Source: Micrococcales bacterium (lineage in GTDB: Bacteria > Actinomycetota > Actinomycetes > Actinomycetales > Cellulomonadaceae). Taken from it: a DNA stretch of 40,446 nucleotides. This document shows positions 12,048 through 21,430 of the stretch, in pieces; the stretch's first letter is position 1; each line of letters opens with the position of its first letter. The position numbers were made by a program, and so were the translations under genes. The DNA lies in NCBI GenBank assembly GCA_009785115.1, contig WQWY01000022.1:1-40446 (forward strand). The letters are read 5' to 3'. Under the pieces are notes generated by a model that saw only the letters and a list, made by a program, of their open reading frames with translations, was not told the DNA's origin and searched no databases.

Positions 12048-13040
12048 TCAGGCCAGGGTGCGCAGCCAGGAGAGGCTGGTGCGAGCCTGGGTGGTCTGGA
12101 AGGCGCGCAGGTTGGGCAGGCCTGGGGGGTCTGGCTGGAGGCCGGACCAGGTGAGGTAGCCGGTCAGGCCTGCCAGGGCGGCGCGCAGAGGCTCGGGCTC
12201 GACGGCGGCGCCGACAGGGTGCGCGGCGAAGATCGCGGCCGGGTCTCCGCCGCCCTCGGCAGCCACCGAGGGGAGCATGAAGGCCAGGTCGAGCCAGGGG
12301 GCGCCGACCGAGGCGTGAGGCCAGTCGATGACCCACACCTGGTGCTGCTCGTCGAGCATGACGTTGTCCGAACGCAGGTCGCCGTGCACCAGGTGGTCGC
12401 CTGCCAGCACCTGGAGCGCCTCCTCCTCCCAGCGCACCAGGGCGTCGAGGTTCTCGACCGCCCAGCGGCCGTCGTCACCGAACGTCGCGACCAGACGGTC
12501 TCGCAGCCCCGGGTCTGCCGAGGCGATGCGGGTCCACCCGGCGAAGTCCTCACGGAGCAGCTCGGGGGTGGTGGGCAGCGCGTGACCCGGCCGCGGGCGT
12601 GCCTGGGCCAGCCGGTCGATCGCGTCGAGCACCAGACGCAGCTCGTCGGCCTGCCACGGGATCTGCGGGGTGCGGCCCGAGACCGCCTCCCACCCTGAGA
12701 CGACCCACTCCCCGTCGTCGTCCCACCACAGCAGCCGTGGCACGAGGATCTCGTCGGGCATCGCCGAGGCGTGACGGATCTCGGCCCGGGCGAGCTCGGG
12801 CGACCGGGGGTTCTCTCGGGGCGAGACCGCCTTGACGAAGACCGCGCGCCCGTCGGCCGTCTCGAGCACCGCGACGAAGCCGGGGGAGAACCCGCTCGTC
12901 GCGGAGGTCTCGGCGGTGACCTCGGCACCGGCCAGCGTGGCGATGCGTCGGCGCACGTGCACCGGGAGGTCCCGCCAGTCCAGCCGCTGGCCGGAGAAGG
13001 CCTGGGGTGGGTCGACTCCGTCATCGCTCACACCCGTCAT
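12048..13040 (-). CDS. Aminoglycoside phosphotransferase-fold small-molecule kinase
   Basis: The protein (330 residues from the ATG at 13040) has the APH/choline kinase fold. Visible features are an N-lobe with FVKAVSP (ATP-binding Lys), the catalytic loop LVHGDLRSDNVMLDE, and the metal-binding Asp in VWVIDWPHASVGAPWLDLAFMLP. The substrate cannot be told. These proteins phosphorylate antibiotics, choline, amino sugars or other hydroxyl compounds, and isolated chromosomal copies are mostly uncharacterised. A GTG at 13031, three codons downstream, has AGGA eight bases upstream and may be the true start. The longer open frame reaching 13283 overlaps mnmA antisense and is rejected. The gene is divergent from mnmA and convergent with etfA. 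Confidence 0.8.
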   Translation of the reverse strand: MTGVSDDGVDPPQAFSGQRLDWRDLPVHVRRRIATLAGAEVTAETSATSGFSPGFVAVLETADGRAVFVKAVSPRENPRSPELARAEIRHASAMPDEILVPRLLWWDDDGEWVVSGWEAVSGRTPQIPWQADELRLVLDAIDRLAQARPRPGHALPTTPELLREDFAGWTRIASADPGLRDRLVATFGDDGRWAVENLDALVRWEEEALQVLAGDHLVHGDLRSDNVMLDEQHQVWVIDWPHASVGAPWLDLAFMLPSVAAEGGGDPAAIFAAHPVGAAVEPEPLRAALAGLTGYLTWSGLQPDPPGLPNLRAFQTTQARTSLSWLRTLA

Positions 13041-13110
13041 CCTGGCAGAACTTCGCACGGCCCCGAGGTCGAAGCGCGATCCGTGAGACTCCGACCCGCC
13101 TGGCGGTTCG

Positions 13111-13116
13111 TAGACT
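13111..13116 (+). promoter_or_regulatory. Probable -10 box for the mnmA transcript
   Basis: TAGACT fits TAnnnT and ends nine bases before the ATG of the 21-codon upstream ORF at 13126. A transcript from it would be leaderless or nearly so for that ORF and would carry a leader of about 70 bases before mnmA. Confidence 0.4.
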
Positions 13117-13125
13117 TGTGGCCTG

Positions 13126-13191
13126 ATGAGTTGTGATCTGGATGCCTCCGCCTGGGTGCGCTCGCGCACCGGGGTCGTGGTGGTCGGCTGA
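13126..13191 (+). CDS. 21-codon upstream ORF coupled to mnmA
   Basis: ATG at 13126 opens a 21-codon frame whose TGA at 13189-13191 overlaps the mnmA ATG as TGATG. It begins MSCDLD, contains RSRTG and ends in VVVVG. A TAGACT -10 box just upstream would make it nearly leaderless. Because mnmA itself has only a weak ribosome site, terminating ribosomes could re-initiate on mnmA. The peptide could be a regulatory leader. It could also be the eroded end of an upstream gene, since mnmA often follows a cysteine desulfurase gene in relatives, but I see no desulfurase motif in it. Coding status is unproven. Confidence 0.4.
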   Translation: MSCDLDASAWVRSRTGVVVVG

Positions 13192-14249
13192 TGCGGGTGC
13201 TCGCCGCCCTGTCCGGGGGAGTGGACTCCGCGGTCGCCGCTGCCCTGGCTGTGGAGGCCGGGCATGACGTCGTCGGGGTGCACCTGGCGCTGTCACGCGC
13301 TCCGGCGGCGGACGGGCAAGGCTGCTGGAGCGCCGACGACGCGCTCGACGCCCGCCGCGCCGCCGAGGTGCTCGGCATAGAGCTCGAGGTCTGGGACCTC
13401 TCCGAGACGTTCGCCGGGGTGGTGGTCGAGGACTTCCTCGCCGAGTACGCCGCCGGGCGCACGCCCAACCCGTGCGTGCGCTGCAACGACACGATCAAGC
13501 TGGGCGAGCTCGCCTCCCGCGCGCAGGCGCTGGGGTTCGACGCGGTGTGCACCGGGCACTACGCGCGCACGAGCCCCGACGGGACGTTGCGGCGTGCGGT
13601 GTGCGTGGCCAAGGACCAGTCTTACGTGCTGGCCGTCGCTGGCCCGCAGCGCCTCGCCCGCACGCTGCTCCCCCTCGGGGAGATCGCCAGCAAGGACGAC
13701 GTGCGCGCGACGGCCGCGGCCCGTGGCCTGCCGATGGCGACCAAGCCGGACTCCTTCGACCTGTGCTTCGTCCCCGACGGCGACCTCTCAGGTTTCCTCT
13801 CCCGACGCCTCGGACCCCAGCCGGGCGACGTGGTGGACACCGAGGGGAACGTCGTCGGCCACCACGAGGGCACCTACGGTTTCACGGTCGGCCAGCGCCG
13901 CGGCCTGGCCCTGGGCCGCCCCGCCCCCGACGGTCGCCCCCGGTACGTGCTCGCGGTCGAGCCGGTGCGACGCCAGGTGGTCGTAGGCCCGGCGGAGGCG
14001 CTGGACGTGACCGCGCTGACGGCCTCCGCCCCGGTCTGGTTCGTCTCGCCCCAGCCCGCCTCGTGCCTGGTCCAGGTACGCGCCCACGCCACCCCCGTGC
14101 CAGGCACCGTGACCCCGACCGGCACCGGCGTCGAGGTACGCCTGGACGCCCCGATCCGTGGCGTGGCCGCAGGCCAGTCGGTGGTCTGCTACGACGACGA
14201 CAGGGTGCTGGTCCAGGCCGTCATCACCACCGCCTCCACCAAGACCTGA
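13191..14249 (+). CDS. mnmA: tRNA-specific 2-thiouridylase
   Basis: MnmA (TrmU) activates U34 of Lys, Glu and Gln tRNAs with ATP and inserts sulfur to make 2-thiouridine (EC 2.8.1.13). The 352-residue protein has the N-type ATP pyrophosphatase loop SGGVDS at 8-13 and [13 protein letters not shown] leading to CVRCND. C98 matches the first catalytic Cys. C192 in [11 protein letters not shown] is the second catalytic Cys. [10 protein letters not shown] and a C-terminal beta domain follow. The overall pattern matches the actinobacterial form. Translation probably depends on the upstream short ORF through the TGATG overlap. In many actinobacteria mnmA lies close to ligA; here an accessory segment of about 3.8 kb separates them. 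Confidence 0.94.
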   Translation: MRVLAALSGGVDSAVAAALAVEAGHDVVGVHLALSRAPAADGQGCWSADDALDARRAAEVLGIELEVWDLSETFAGVVVEDFLAEYAAGRTPNPCVRCNDTIKLGELASRAQALGFDAVCTGHYARTSPDGTLRRAVCVAKDQSYVLAVAGPQRLARTLLPLGEIASKDDVRATAAARGLPMATKPDSFDLCFVPDGDLSGFLSRRLGPQPGDVVDTEGNVVGHHEGTYGFTVGQRRGLALGRPAPDGRPRYVLAVEPVRRQVVVGPAEALDVTALTASAPVWFVSPQPASCLVQVRAHATPVPGTVTPTGTGVEVRLDAPIRGVAAGQSVVCYDDDRVLVQAVITTASTKT

Positions 14250-14386
14250 CCCCTGCCCAGCATCGAGCGTGATTCTTGTGACCTGCCGAGATGCGCCGGA
14301 AGCAGAGATATCCACAGGGCGAACCGAGGGCGGTCCTGGCGCTGGCAGGATCATCAGGACAGCCTGGGAGCCAGCGATCAAGGAGT

Positions 14387-14406
14387 GATATCGTGGTGAT
14401 GATATC
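14387..14406. promoter_or_regulatory. Twin GATATC sites, candidate antitoxin operator
   Basis: Two copies of the palindrome GATATC at 14387-14392 and 14401-14406 have centres 14 bases apart and flank the start of the ribbon-helix-helix antitoxin gene. Such antitoxins bind paired palindromic half sites as dimers of dimers and repress their own operon. The first copy lies between the ribosome site AGGAG and the GTG start. Confidence 0.45.
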
Positions 14407-14659
14407 TGAGGAGAGCCTGGTGGGGGGTGCGCTGGTGGAACAGATGGTGATCAGGAACCTGCCGGACGGGACCAAGGCCGCCCTGCGCGCTCGGGCGGCG
14501 TCGCGCGGCAGGTCGGTGGAGGCCGAGGTGCGCCAGATCGTCGCAGACGCGCTCGCCAGCGACCCGGTGACCTTGGTCGACCTGCTCGCGGTGCCTGACG
14601 ACGGCCTCGACTTCGAGCCGGAGCGCCTCGGTCTGCGAGCCAGGGATGCCGAGCTGTGA
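14393..14659 (+). CDS. Ribbon-helix-helix antitoxin (FitA/VapB type)
   Basis: The antitoxin binds and blocks the neighbouring PIN-domain RNase and probably represses the operon. The core, [18 protein letters not shown] then [16 protein letters not shown], matches the FitA-type RHH fold: a short beta strand (VIRNL), two helices, and the GRS(V/T)EAE signature. The C-terminal tail with [13 protein letters not shown] would thread into the toxin. I chose the GTG at 14393 (88 residues) because AGGAG sits seven bases upstream. GTG at 14420 after gaggag, or the ATG directly before VIRNL, would give shorter proteins starting closer to the conserved fold. The stop overlaps the toxin start as GTGA, typical of toxin-antitoxin pairs. 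Confidence 0.85.
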   Translation: MVMISEESLVGGALVEQMVIRNLPDGTKAALRARAASRGRSVEAEVRQIVADALASDPVTLVDLLAVPDDGLDFEPERLGLRARDAEL

Positions 14660-15066
14660 CCTACCTCCTCGACACCAACGTGATCTCTGCGCTGCGGGTG
14701 CTCGGTCGAAACCCTGCCGTCGAAGCATGGGTGCGATCAGTGCCGGTGACCGACCTGTACACCACGGCCTTCACGATCGCTGAGATCGAACGTGGCATCG
14801 CGAAGAAGGAACGCTCTGACCCGGACCAGGGTGCGGTGCTGCGCCGCTGGTTCGACAACCACGTCCTGCCAGCGTTCTCCGACCGGGTGCTCGGGTTCGA
14901 CCTCGCCGCCTCCCGCGTCCTAGGCCGGTTCGTCGGTCTTGAGCACGCCCCGTACGACGACGCCCTCATCGCCTCCGTCGCCGCTGCCCACGGCCTGATC
15001 GTCGTGACCCGCAACACCAAGCACTTCGTCACCCTCAGTGTCCCGACCCTCGACCCCTGGCGCTGA
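14656..15066 (+). CDS. PIN-domain ribonuclease toxin (FitB/VapC type)
   Basis: This is a small endoribonuclease that stops growth by cutting RNA, usually tRNA or rRNA, when its antitoxin is lost. The 136-residue protein has the PIN acidic residues: D6 in LLDTNVIS, E43 in [10 protein letters not shown]102 in the APYDDALIA motif, and the TRNTKHF segment that usually carries or follows the fourth metal ligand position. The spacing matches FitB-like VapC toxins. The GTG start overlaps the antitoxin stop by four bases. The pair sits between the housekeeping genes mnmA and ligA and begins the accessory segment. Target RNA cannot be predicted from sequence. Confidence 0.9.
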   Translation: MTYLLDTNVISALRVLGRNPAVEAWVRSVPVTDLYTTAFTIAEIERGIAKKERSDPDQGAVLRRWFDNHVLPAFSDRVLGFDLAASRVLGRFVGLEHAPYDDALIASVAAAHGLIVVTRNTKHFVTLSVPTLDPWR

Positions 15067-15090
15067 ACATGATGAGTCCTGCGGCGACAG

Positions 15091-15237
15091 TTACCGCGAC
15101 CGGTCGTCGCGTACCAGTGCCGCTGAGTCGGGCAGGGCATCGGCATCGATAGGGGGTTGCTGGTCAACGAGTTCCAGCACCCGGCGAGGTCGTTCCTGTC
15201 TGCCGTCAGCGTCCAGCTCTGCTCGTTCCAAGGTCAT
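15091..15237 (-). CDS. Small hypothetical protein, 48 residues
   Basis: An ATG at 15237 opens a 48-codon frame to the TAA at 15091. It is preceded by GGGAGG seven bases upstream, one of the best ribosome sites in the window. The peptide is highly charged, with MTLERAELDADGRQERPRR near the start and DALPDSAALVRDDRSR at the end, and has no hydrophobic segment. The acidic/Arg tail resembles the toxin-binding tails of some antitoxins, but no DNA-binding fold is visible and this is only a resemblance. A TATGCT hexamer further upstream on the minus strand could be its -10 box. It lies after the membrane protein gene on the same strand and converges on the PIN toxin gene. Confidence 0.55.
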   Translation of the reverse strand: MTLERAELDADGRQERPRRVLELVDQQPPIDADALPDSAALVRDDRSR

Positions 15238-15358
15238 CTTGTCGCCTCCCGCGAGGATGCTTCGTCAACGGTGTACAGCATATAAGGTTCTTAGCGAAAT
15301 TCCCCTGCTGCTTCCAACGCTACCTTCGGTGCCCGGACTTGCGAGTCAGAAGCGCTCT

Positions 15359-16468
15359 CTAGTCGGTTCGCTCGTTCAGCCAATTTAAAAACTGTCGTCC
15401 TACGGTACGCCAAAGGGTCGAGATTCCTGTCTTGTCGAACAGCAGCGCCAGGCCGCCAAGAAACATCGCCACGCCGCCCAGCGGCATCGCCGCACCCAGC
15501 AGGACCCATCCGTCGCGCAAGAAAGAGATTTCTCCTAGGAGCAGCGCTGTTCCCCACAGCGACACTGCGAGGGCTCCAACTATCATGGAGACGCCCCACA
15601 GCGTCCGAGTTCTAGACAGTATTGCCGCACTCGCCAACAATACTACGGAACCCCACAGCATAACCGCCGTCGCCTGCAACTTCCATCCGTGCTGCAGGAG
15701 CAACGCACCCCACAGCAGGATGGCGACACCTGCTGGTAGTAGAGAGCAGCCTCTTAAAGTCCACTCATCTCGAAACAGGGCGATCGCCCAGAGAAGCAGT
15801 GCTAAGATCCAGAGCGCCAGCGCGATAAGGTGAAGCGGAGACGTTTCCCATGGCGGCACCGTGATTCCGATGGTCGCTATTCCTCCAGCCAGCAAGGCCA
15901 GATCCCACAAGGTTCGAAATCTATGCAGCAACGCCAGGCCGAGCAGCAGCAGGGCGATACCCCACAGCAGCAGCGCCAAGCCGCCTAACAATGATCGTTC
16001 GGACAGCCAAGACATGCCCCACATCAACACCGCAACACCACCCAGCGCGGAGGTCGTCACCTGGAGTGCCTGTGGTGCGCGAAGTTTGGTTCCGGCAACG
16101 AGCAATGTCGTCACGGTCGCAGTAGCGGACACAGTCAATACGATGAGCTCTGCCCACCCGGTGAGTCGGGTGGTGGCCACCAGAGCAAGAGCCGTCGGAT
16201 AGCCAGCCAGGCTGACAACAGCCAGGAGCCAGACCCAGCGGCGTCGGCCTCGGGCTGGGTCACTCAGGCCTCCAGGGCGGAAGTAGGAGAAGAGAACGCC
16301 TGCAAGGATCATCAGCCCGGTCGCGATGAGGTTGCTCGCGAGCGACCACCCAGGCATCAGGCCCAGCACAATAGTCGATGTTGCCCAGGCGGCCGACCCT
16401 GCGGTTATCCACGAATTTCTTCGATCAGCGTTCCCGGAGTCACTCTCTTGCAAGGGGCGATTTTTCAT
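15359..16468 (-). CDS. Multi-span integral membrane protein of unknown function
   Basis: The 369-residue protein has a polar N-terminus of about 20 residues and then roughly ten to twelve hydrophobic segments, ending in a short polar tail with WLNERTD. From about residue 140 the segments repeat a pattern of the form GG(V/L)A(V/I/L)LLWG(I/A)ALLL separated by short polar links, such as HRFRTLW, FRDEWTLRG and LRDGWVL. This suggests internal duplication of a helical hairpin. No transporter, protease or enzyme motif was recognised. It begins 33 bases after the radical SAM gene on the same strand, so the two are probably co-transcribed and may act together, for example in export or insertion of a modified product. 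The DNA is clearly less GC-rich than the flanking core genes. Confidence 0.75.
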   Translation of the reverse strand: MKNRPLQESDSGNADRRNSWITAGSAAWATSTIVLGLMPGWSLASNLIATGLMILAGVLFSYFRPGGLSDPARGRRRWVWLLAVVSLAGYPTALALVATTRLTGWAELIVLTVSATATVTTLLVAGTKLRAPQALQVTTSALGGVAVLMWGMSWLSERSLLGGLALLLWGIALLLLGLALLHRFRTLWDLALLAGGIATIGITVPPWETSPLHLIALALWILALLLWAIALFRDEWTLRGCSLLPAGVAILLWGALLLQHGWKLQATAVMLWGSVVLLASAAILSRTRTLWGVSMIVGALAVSLWGTALLLGEISFLRDGWVLLGAAMPLGGVAMFLGGLALLFDKTGISTLWRTVGRQFLNWLNERTD

Positions 16469-16501
16469 CGCAGGTTGCTGAACTGATTCGTCAGACAGGC
16501 G

Positions 16502-17875
16502 TTAGCGGCTCTCGCGGCGCGCAGGGATCCCTAGGCTGACCGTGTTGTCATCCGCATACAACTCGCAGGCAGCATGACCCTCCCGCCATCTGGCGAAGTC
16601 CTCAGGGTGATATTTACTTGGGCATCCCTCTCCTTGGCCAATACTTCTGAAGTCCGCCAGAAAACTAGATTCCATGATCTCATCGTAGGTCATGTCGTCG
16701 ATATTGACCTTGGGGTTGTAGTAGCGGACGGCGATGCACGGTGTGACGTAGCCATCGCATGACAGGTGCACGTAGACGCCGCGATGGGCGGGACACCCGC
16801 CGATCAGGGCCGGGTCTGCCTCGGTGTTGATGAAGACGAACCTGGCACGCTTGTTGATCGTCGCCACGGCCTGGTTGATGTGCTCGCGTTCTTCTTCGCC
16901 TACAGGAAGTCCCGACATCTTTTCGCTCGCTGCTGCGCGCCCGAGAGGTTTGTAGTCGAAGATCCAGGTGAACATGCAGCCCTTGTCTTCCAGATACCTG
17001 ACGAAATCATCTGAGACGATCTCTCGGTAGTTGAGCTTGTTGGCGGTGACAGAGACGCCGTACACGAGCCCGCTGCGACGCAGCGAGTCGAGCGCCTTGT
17101 CTGCCCAGTCGAACGAACGTGAGACACGGATGTCGTCCGTCAGCTCTCTGAAGCCTTCCATGCTGACGAAGAAAGAAAGGTTCCTGCGCTCCTTGAGCTT
17201 CGCGAGAGTCTTGTCGGTGACAAGGCTCCCGTTAGTGAAGACGACGATCGGCATGAAGGGGAACGCTTCCGCAATCTGTATGATACGGTTGGTCTCCAAA
17301 AGAGGTTCGCCACCGAGGATGGCAATGAAGCGACAGCCGCCACGGTCCACCGCTTCGCGGATGAAGTCGATCGCCTTTTCGGTGTCAAGAGTCTTCGTCT
17401 TTGTCGGTCCTGAGTTGGCGAAGCAGTGAGTGCACGTAATGTTGCATCGTTGTGTCACGTCGACAGTCACCGCGGTGACCCTGCGGTCCTTCGGAAGGAG
17501 CTCGCGGTGGATCTCGTTGAGGAGAAAAGATCGAGCGAGCTCTGCGAAGTAGGATCTGCGCTCCTTGTCCGAGGCTAGATACTCTCGCATATGGCGGTAG
17601 AACCCTGATCCGAACGCTTCGTCTGCAGAGGCGCCGCCGAGTCCCGAGAGGATGCGCTGCCAACTTGCACGGCCGAGCTGCCCCGTCTCAAGATCGACGT
17701 CCGCAAAGAACACGTTCAGGAACCAGTCGATCCGTTTCCTCGGATATTTTCCTCGAAGAAACTGGCTGCCCCCGAGGAGCCACAGCGTGGCAACGAAAGT
17801 CCGTCTGCTCCGAAGAATGATCCGGAGCAGGCCTTCGTGTCGGATGCGGATGGCGGAAGAAGAATTTGAAAGCAT
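16502..17875 (-). CDS. Radical SAM protein with Cys-rich C-terminal region
   Basis: The protein uses a [4Fe-4S] cluster and S-adenosylmethionine to make a radical; the substrate is unknown. In its 457 residues, an N-terminal region of about 135 residues precedes the radical SAM core. The cluster ligands are C144, C148 and C151 (CNITCTHC), and the SAM-binding GGEP is at 188-191. Near the C-terminus, GGCPAHRG, SCDGYVTPC and EGCPSKYHPEDF supply Cys residues in a SPASM/twitch-like arrangement for an auxiliary cluster. This is typical of enzymes that modify peptides or assemble cofactors. The ATG start has aaggag four bases upstream. Hand counting the line 17401-17460 gives 31 of 60 G+C, against 44 of 60 at 19321-19380 in ligA, so acquisition by transfer is likely. 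No clear precursor-peptide gene was found beside it. Confidence 0.85.
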   Translation of the reverse strand: MLSNSSSAIRIRHEGLLRIILRSRRTFVATLWLLGGSQFLRGKYPRKRIDWFLNVFFADVDLETGQLGRASWQRILSGLGGASADEAFGSGFYRHMREYLASDKERRSYFAELARSFLLNEIHRELLPKDRRVTAVTVDVTQRCNITCTHCFANSGPTKTKTLDTEKAIDFIREAVDRGGCRFIAILGGEPLLETNRIIQIAEAFPFMPIVVFTNGSLVTDKTLAKLKERRNLSFFVSMEGFRELTDDIRVSRSFDWADKALDSLRRSGLVYGVSVTANKLNYREIVSDDFVRYLEDKGCMFTWIFDYKPLGRAAASEKMSGLPVGEEEREHINQAVATINKRARFVFINTEADPALIGGCPAHRGVYVHLSCDGYVTPCIAVRYYNPKVNIDDMTYDEIMESSFLADFRSIGQGEGCPSKYHPEDFARWREGHAACELYADDNTVSLGIPARRESR

Positions 17876-17931
17876 CTCTCTCCTTGTCGAGGCTAACTAA
17901 AACAGCCCTGCGACTGCAGCTTGTCGGAATC

Positions 17932-17949
17932 CTCTCTCTCTCTCTCTCT
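17932..17949. repeat. (CT)9 microsatellite upstream of the radical SAM gene
   Basis: Nine CT units, read as GA on the minus strand, lie about 57 bases upstream of the radical SAM start. They directly abut a perfect TTGACA hexamer (minus strand, 17954-17949). Such runs are unusual in this GC-rich sequence and are prone to slippage. Confidence 0.9.
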
Positions 17950-17954
17950 GTCAA
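17949..17954 (-). promoter_or_regulatory. TTGACA, candidate -35 box for the radical SAM gene
   Basis: On the minus strand TTGACA lies about 75 bases before the radical SAM ATG. With 17 bases of spacing, filled entirely by the GA repeat, the -10 position reads GATTCC, a poor match. Promoter activity is therefore uncertain. Confidence 0.3.
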
Positions 17955-18048
17955 GGGAGTTTGTGGGTGAGAGAGTGTCGGCTCGCCGCCGCGGATCAGG
18001 TGGGCTGGACGGCTTGGCTTCATGGAGGCGTGGCAACTGTGTCGCTGA

Positions 18049-20475
<2,427 letters not shown>

Positions 20476-20480
20476 CCCCG

Positions 20481-20509
20481 CACCGCCCTGCCGTGGCAGG
20501 CCAGCGGTG
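20481..20509. terminator. Bidirectional hairpin between ligA and the reductase-like gene
   Basis: CCTGCC (20487-20492) pairs with GGCAGG (20495-20500). The flanking CACCGC (20481-20486) pairs with GCGGTG (20504-20509), leaving a three-base bulge. The structure lies in the 39-base gap between two convergent stop codons and has no T-run. Confidence 0.55.
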
Positions 20510-20514
20510 ACGGG

Positions 20515-21135
20515 TCAGCGGCGGCGGGCGAGGCGGGAGACGGCGAACCCCACAGCCGCGGCGACCGCCGAGGGGAGGGCGACCAGCAGCAGCCAGGTGT
20601 TGACGCGGGGCGCCCAGCCGCCCGGGTCGAAGGGGCCCGGCAGGATCGCGGTCGGGGTGATCGCCAGGATCGGGAAGCGCTCGCCGGTCTCGTCCAGCGC
20701 GGTGTCGTCGTCCAGGTCGACCTCACCGACCATCATCGAGGCGAACGGCGCCGCGCCGAGCAGCGCGCGCAGAGCCGCGCGACGCCGTGCCCGGTCGGTG
20801 AGCAGCGACGCGGAGCCTCGCACCCTGGTGCCTGGCAGCACCACCTCGACCCGAGGGTCGGCCAGGGCGTTGCGGAACCAGCCGGCCTGGTTGTCGCCGG
20901 CCATCACGACGACCGCGCCGTCGGCGACGGCGTAGCCCAGCGGGGTGCGGCGAGGCTCGCCGCCGTCCTGGTCGATCGTGGTGAGCAGCAGCAGCGACCC
21001 GGTGAGCTCGGTGGCCATCGCCGAGCCGAGCCCGGAGGAGAGCATCGGGACCGCGCACCTCGCGCTGAACCGTCGCAGCAGCCCCGCCCTCAGACGTTCC
21101 AGGGGGTCGAGGCTCAGCGATGCCGACGTGCTCAT
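20515..21135 (-). CDS. Split-barrel nitroreductase/deazaflavin-dependent reductase-like protein
   Basis: The 206-residue protein contains the split beta-barrel seen in the actinobacterial DUF385/Ddn group. The run LLLLTTIDQDGGEPRRTPLGYAV is followed by VVVMAGDNQAGWFRNALADPRVEVVLPG and an ALRALLGAAPFASMM helix. Family members use F420 or flavins to reduce quinones and nitro compounds, but many are untested, so cofactor and substrate are inference. The final about 30 residues form one hydrophobic segment (WLLLVALPSAVAAAVGFAV) with an RLARRR end. The protein is therefore probably tail-anchored with the barrel in the cytoplasm. Start ATG 21135 is used; GTG 21141 two codons upstream is equally possible. 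Confidence 0.7.
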   Translation of the reverse strand: MSTSASLSLDPLERLRAGLLRRFSARCAVPMLSSGLGSAMATELTGSLLLLTTIDQDGGEPRRTPLGYAVADGAVVVMAGDNQAGWFRNALADPRVEVVLPGTRVRGSASLLTDRARRRAALRALLGAAPFASMMVGEVDLDDDTALDETGERFPILAITPTAILPGPFDPGGWAPRVNTWLLLVALPSAVAAAVGFAVSRLARRR

Positions 21136-21283
21136 GGTCACATCATCCCACCGGGCCCCGCCGTCTCCACAGGGCCCGCCCTCTGGGGCGGGTCATGCTC
21201 GTCGGTCGGACGCCTCCACTCTGGTGAGCTGTGACCAGCCAAGATGTGGACCAAAGAGGTGAATCCTGGCAAACCGGTACCAA

Positions 21284-21307
21284 GGAACGTGATCGGGTCG
21301 CTACCGT
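21284..21307 (+). promoter_or_regulatory. Possible ECF-sigma-type promoter before the kinase operon
   Basis: GGAAC (21284-21288) and CGT (21305-21307) are separated by 16 bases. This resembles the bipartite promoters of extracytoplasmic-function sigma factors (AAC-type -35, CGT-type -10). TACCGT at 21302-21307 also fits a TAnnnT -10. It lies about 125 bases before the kinase start in a 289-base gap that otherwise shows only a short unlikely open frame. Confidence 0.3.
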
Positions 21308-21430
21308 GGGTAGGCCGATGAAGAGGCGGCACTGTGACGTACCCGGTGCGCGCCGCGGCACCGGGCTAGCAAGCGTATGCCGCGCCGTGGGGCGCGCTCG
21401 CACGCCGAGACTGCCGGGGAGGTACGACCA

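Noticed and set aside
13041..13283. N-terminal extension of the APH-fold kinase
   Set aside because: It overlaps the start of mnmA on the other strand and lacks family similarity. Good starts exist at 13040 and 13031.
15038..15388. 116-codon plus-strand frame after the PIN toxin
   Set aside because: Ser/Arg-rich composition without motifs. The opposite strand holds a short frame with a strong ribosome site, which is the better explanation.
17688..18023. 111-codon minus-strand frame containing the GA repeat (Glu-Arg run), considered as a RiPP precursor for the radical SAM protein
   Set aside because: It overlaps the radical SAM gene in another frame, has no ribosome site and no precursor-like core, and most of its length is shadow sequence.
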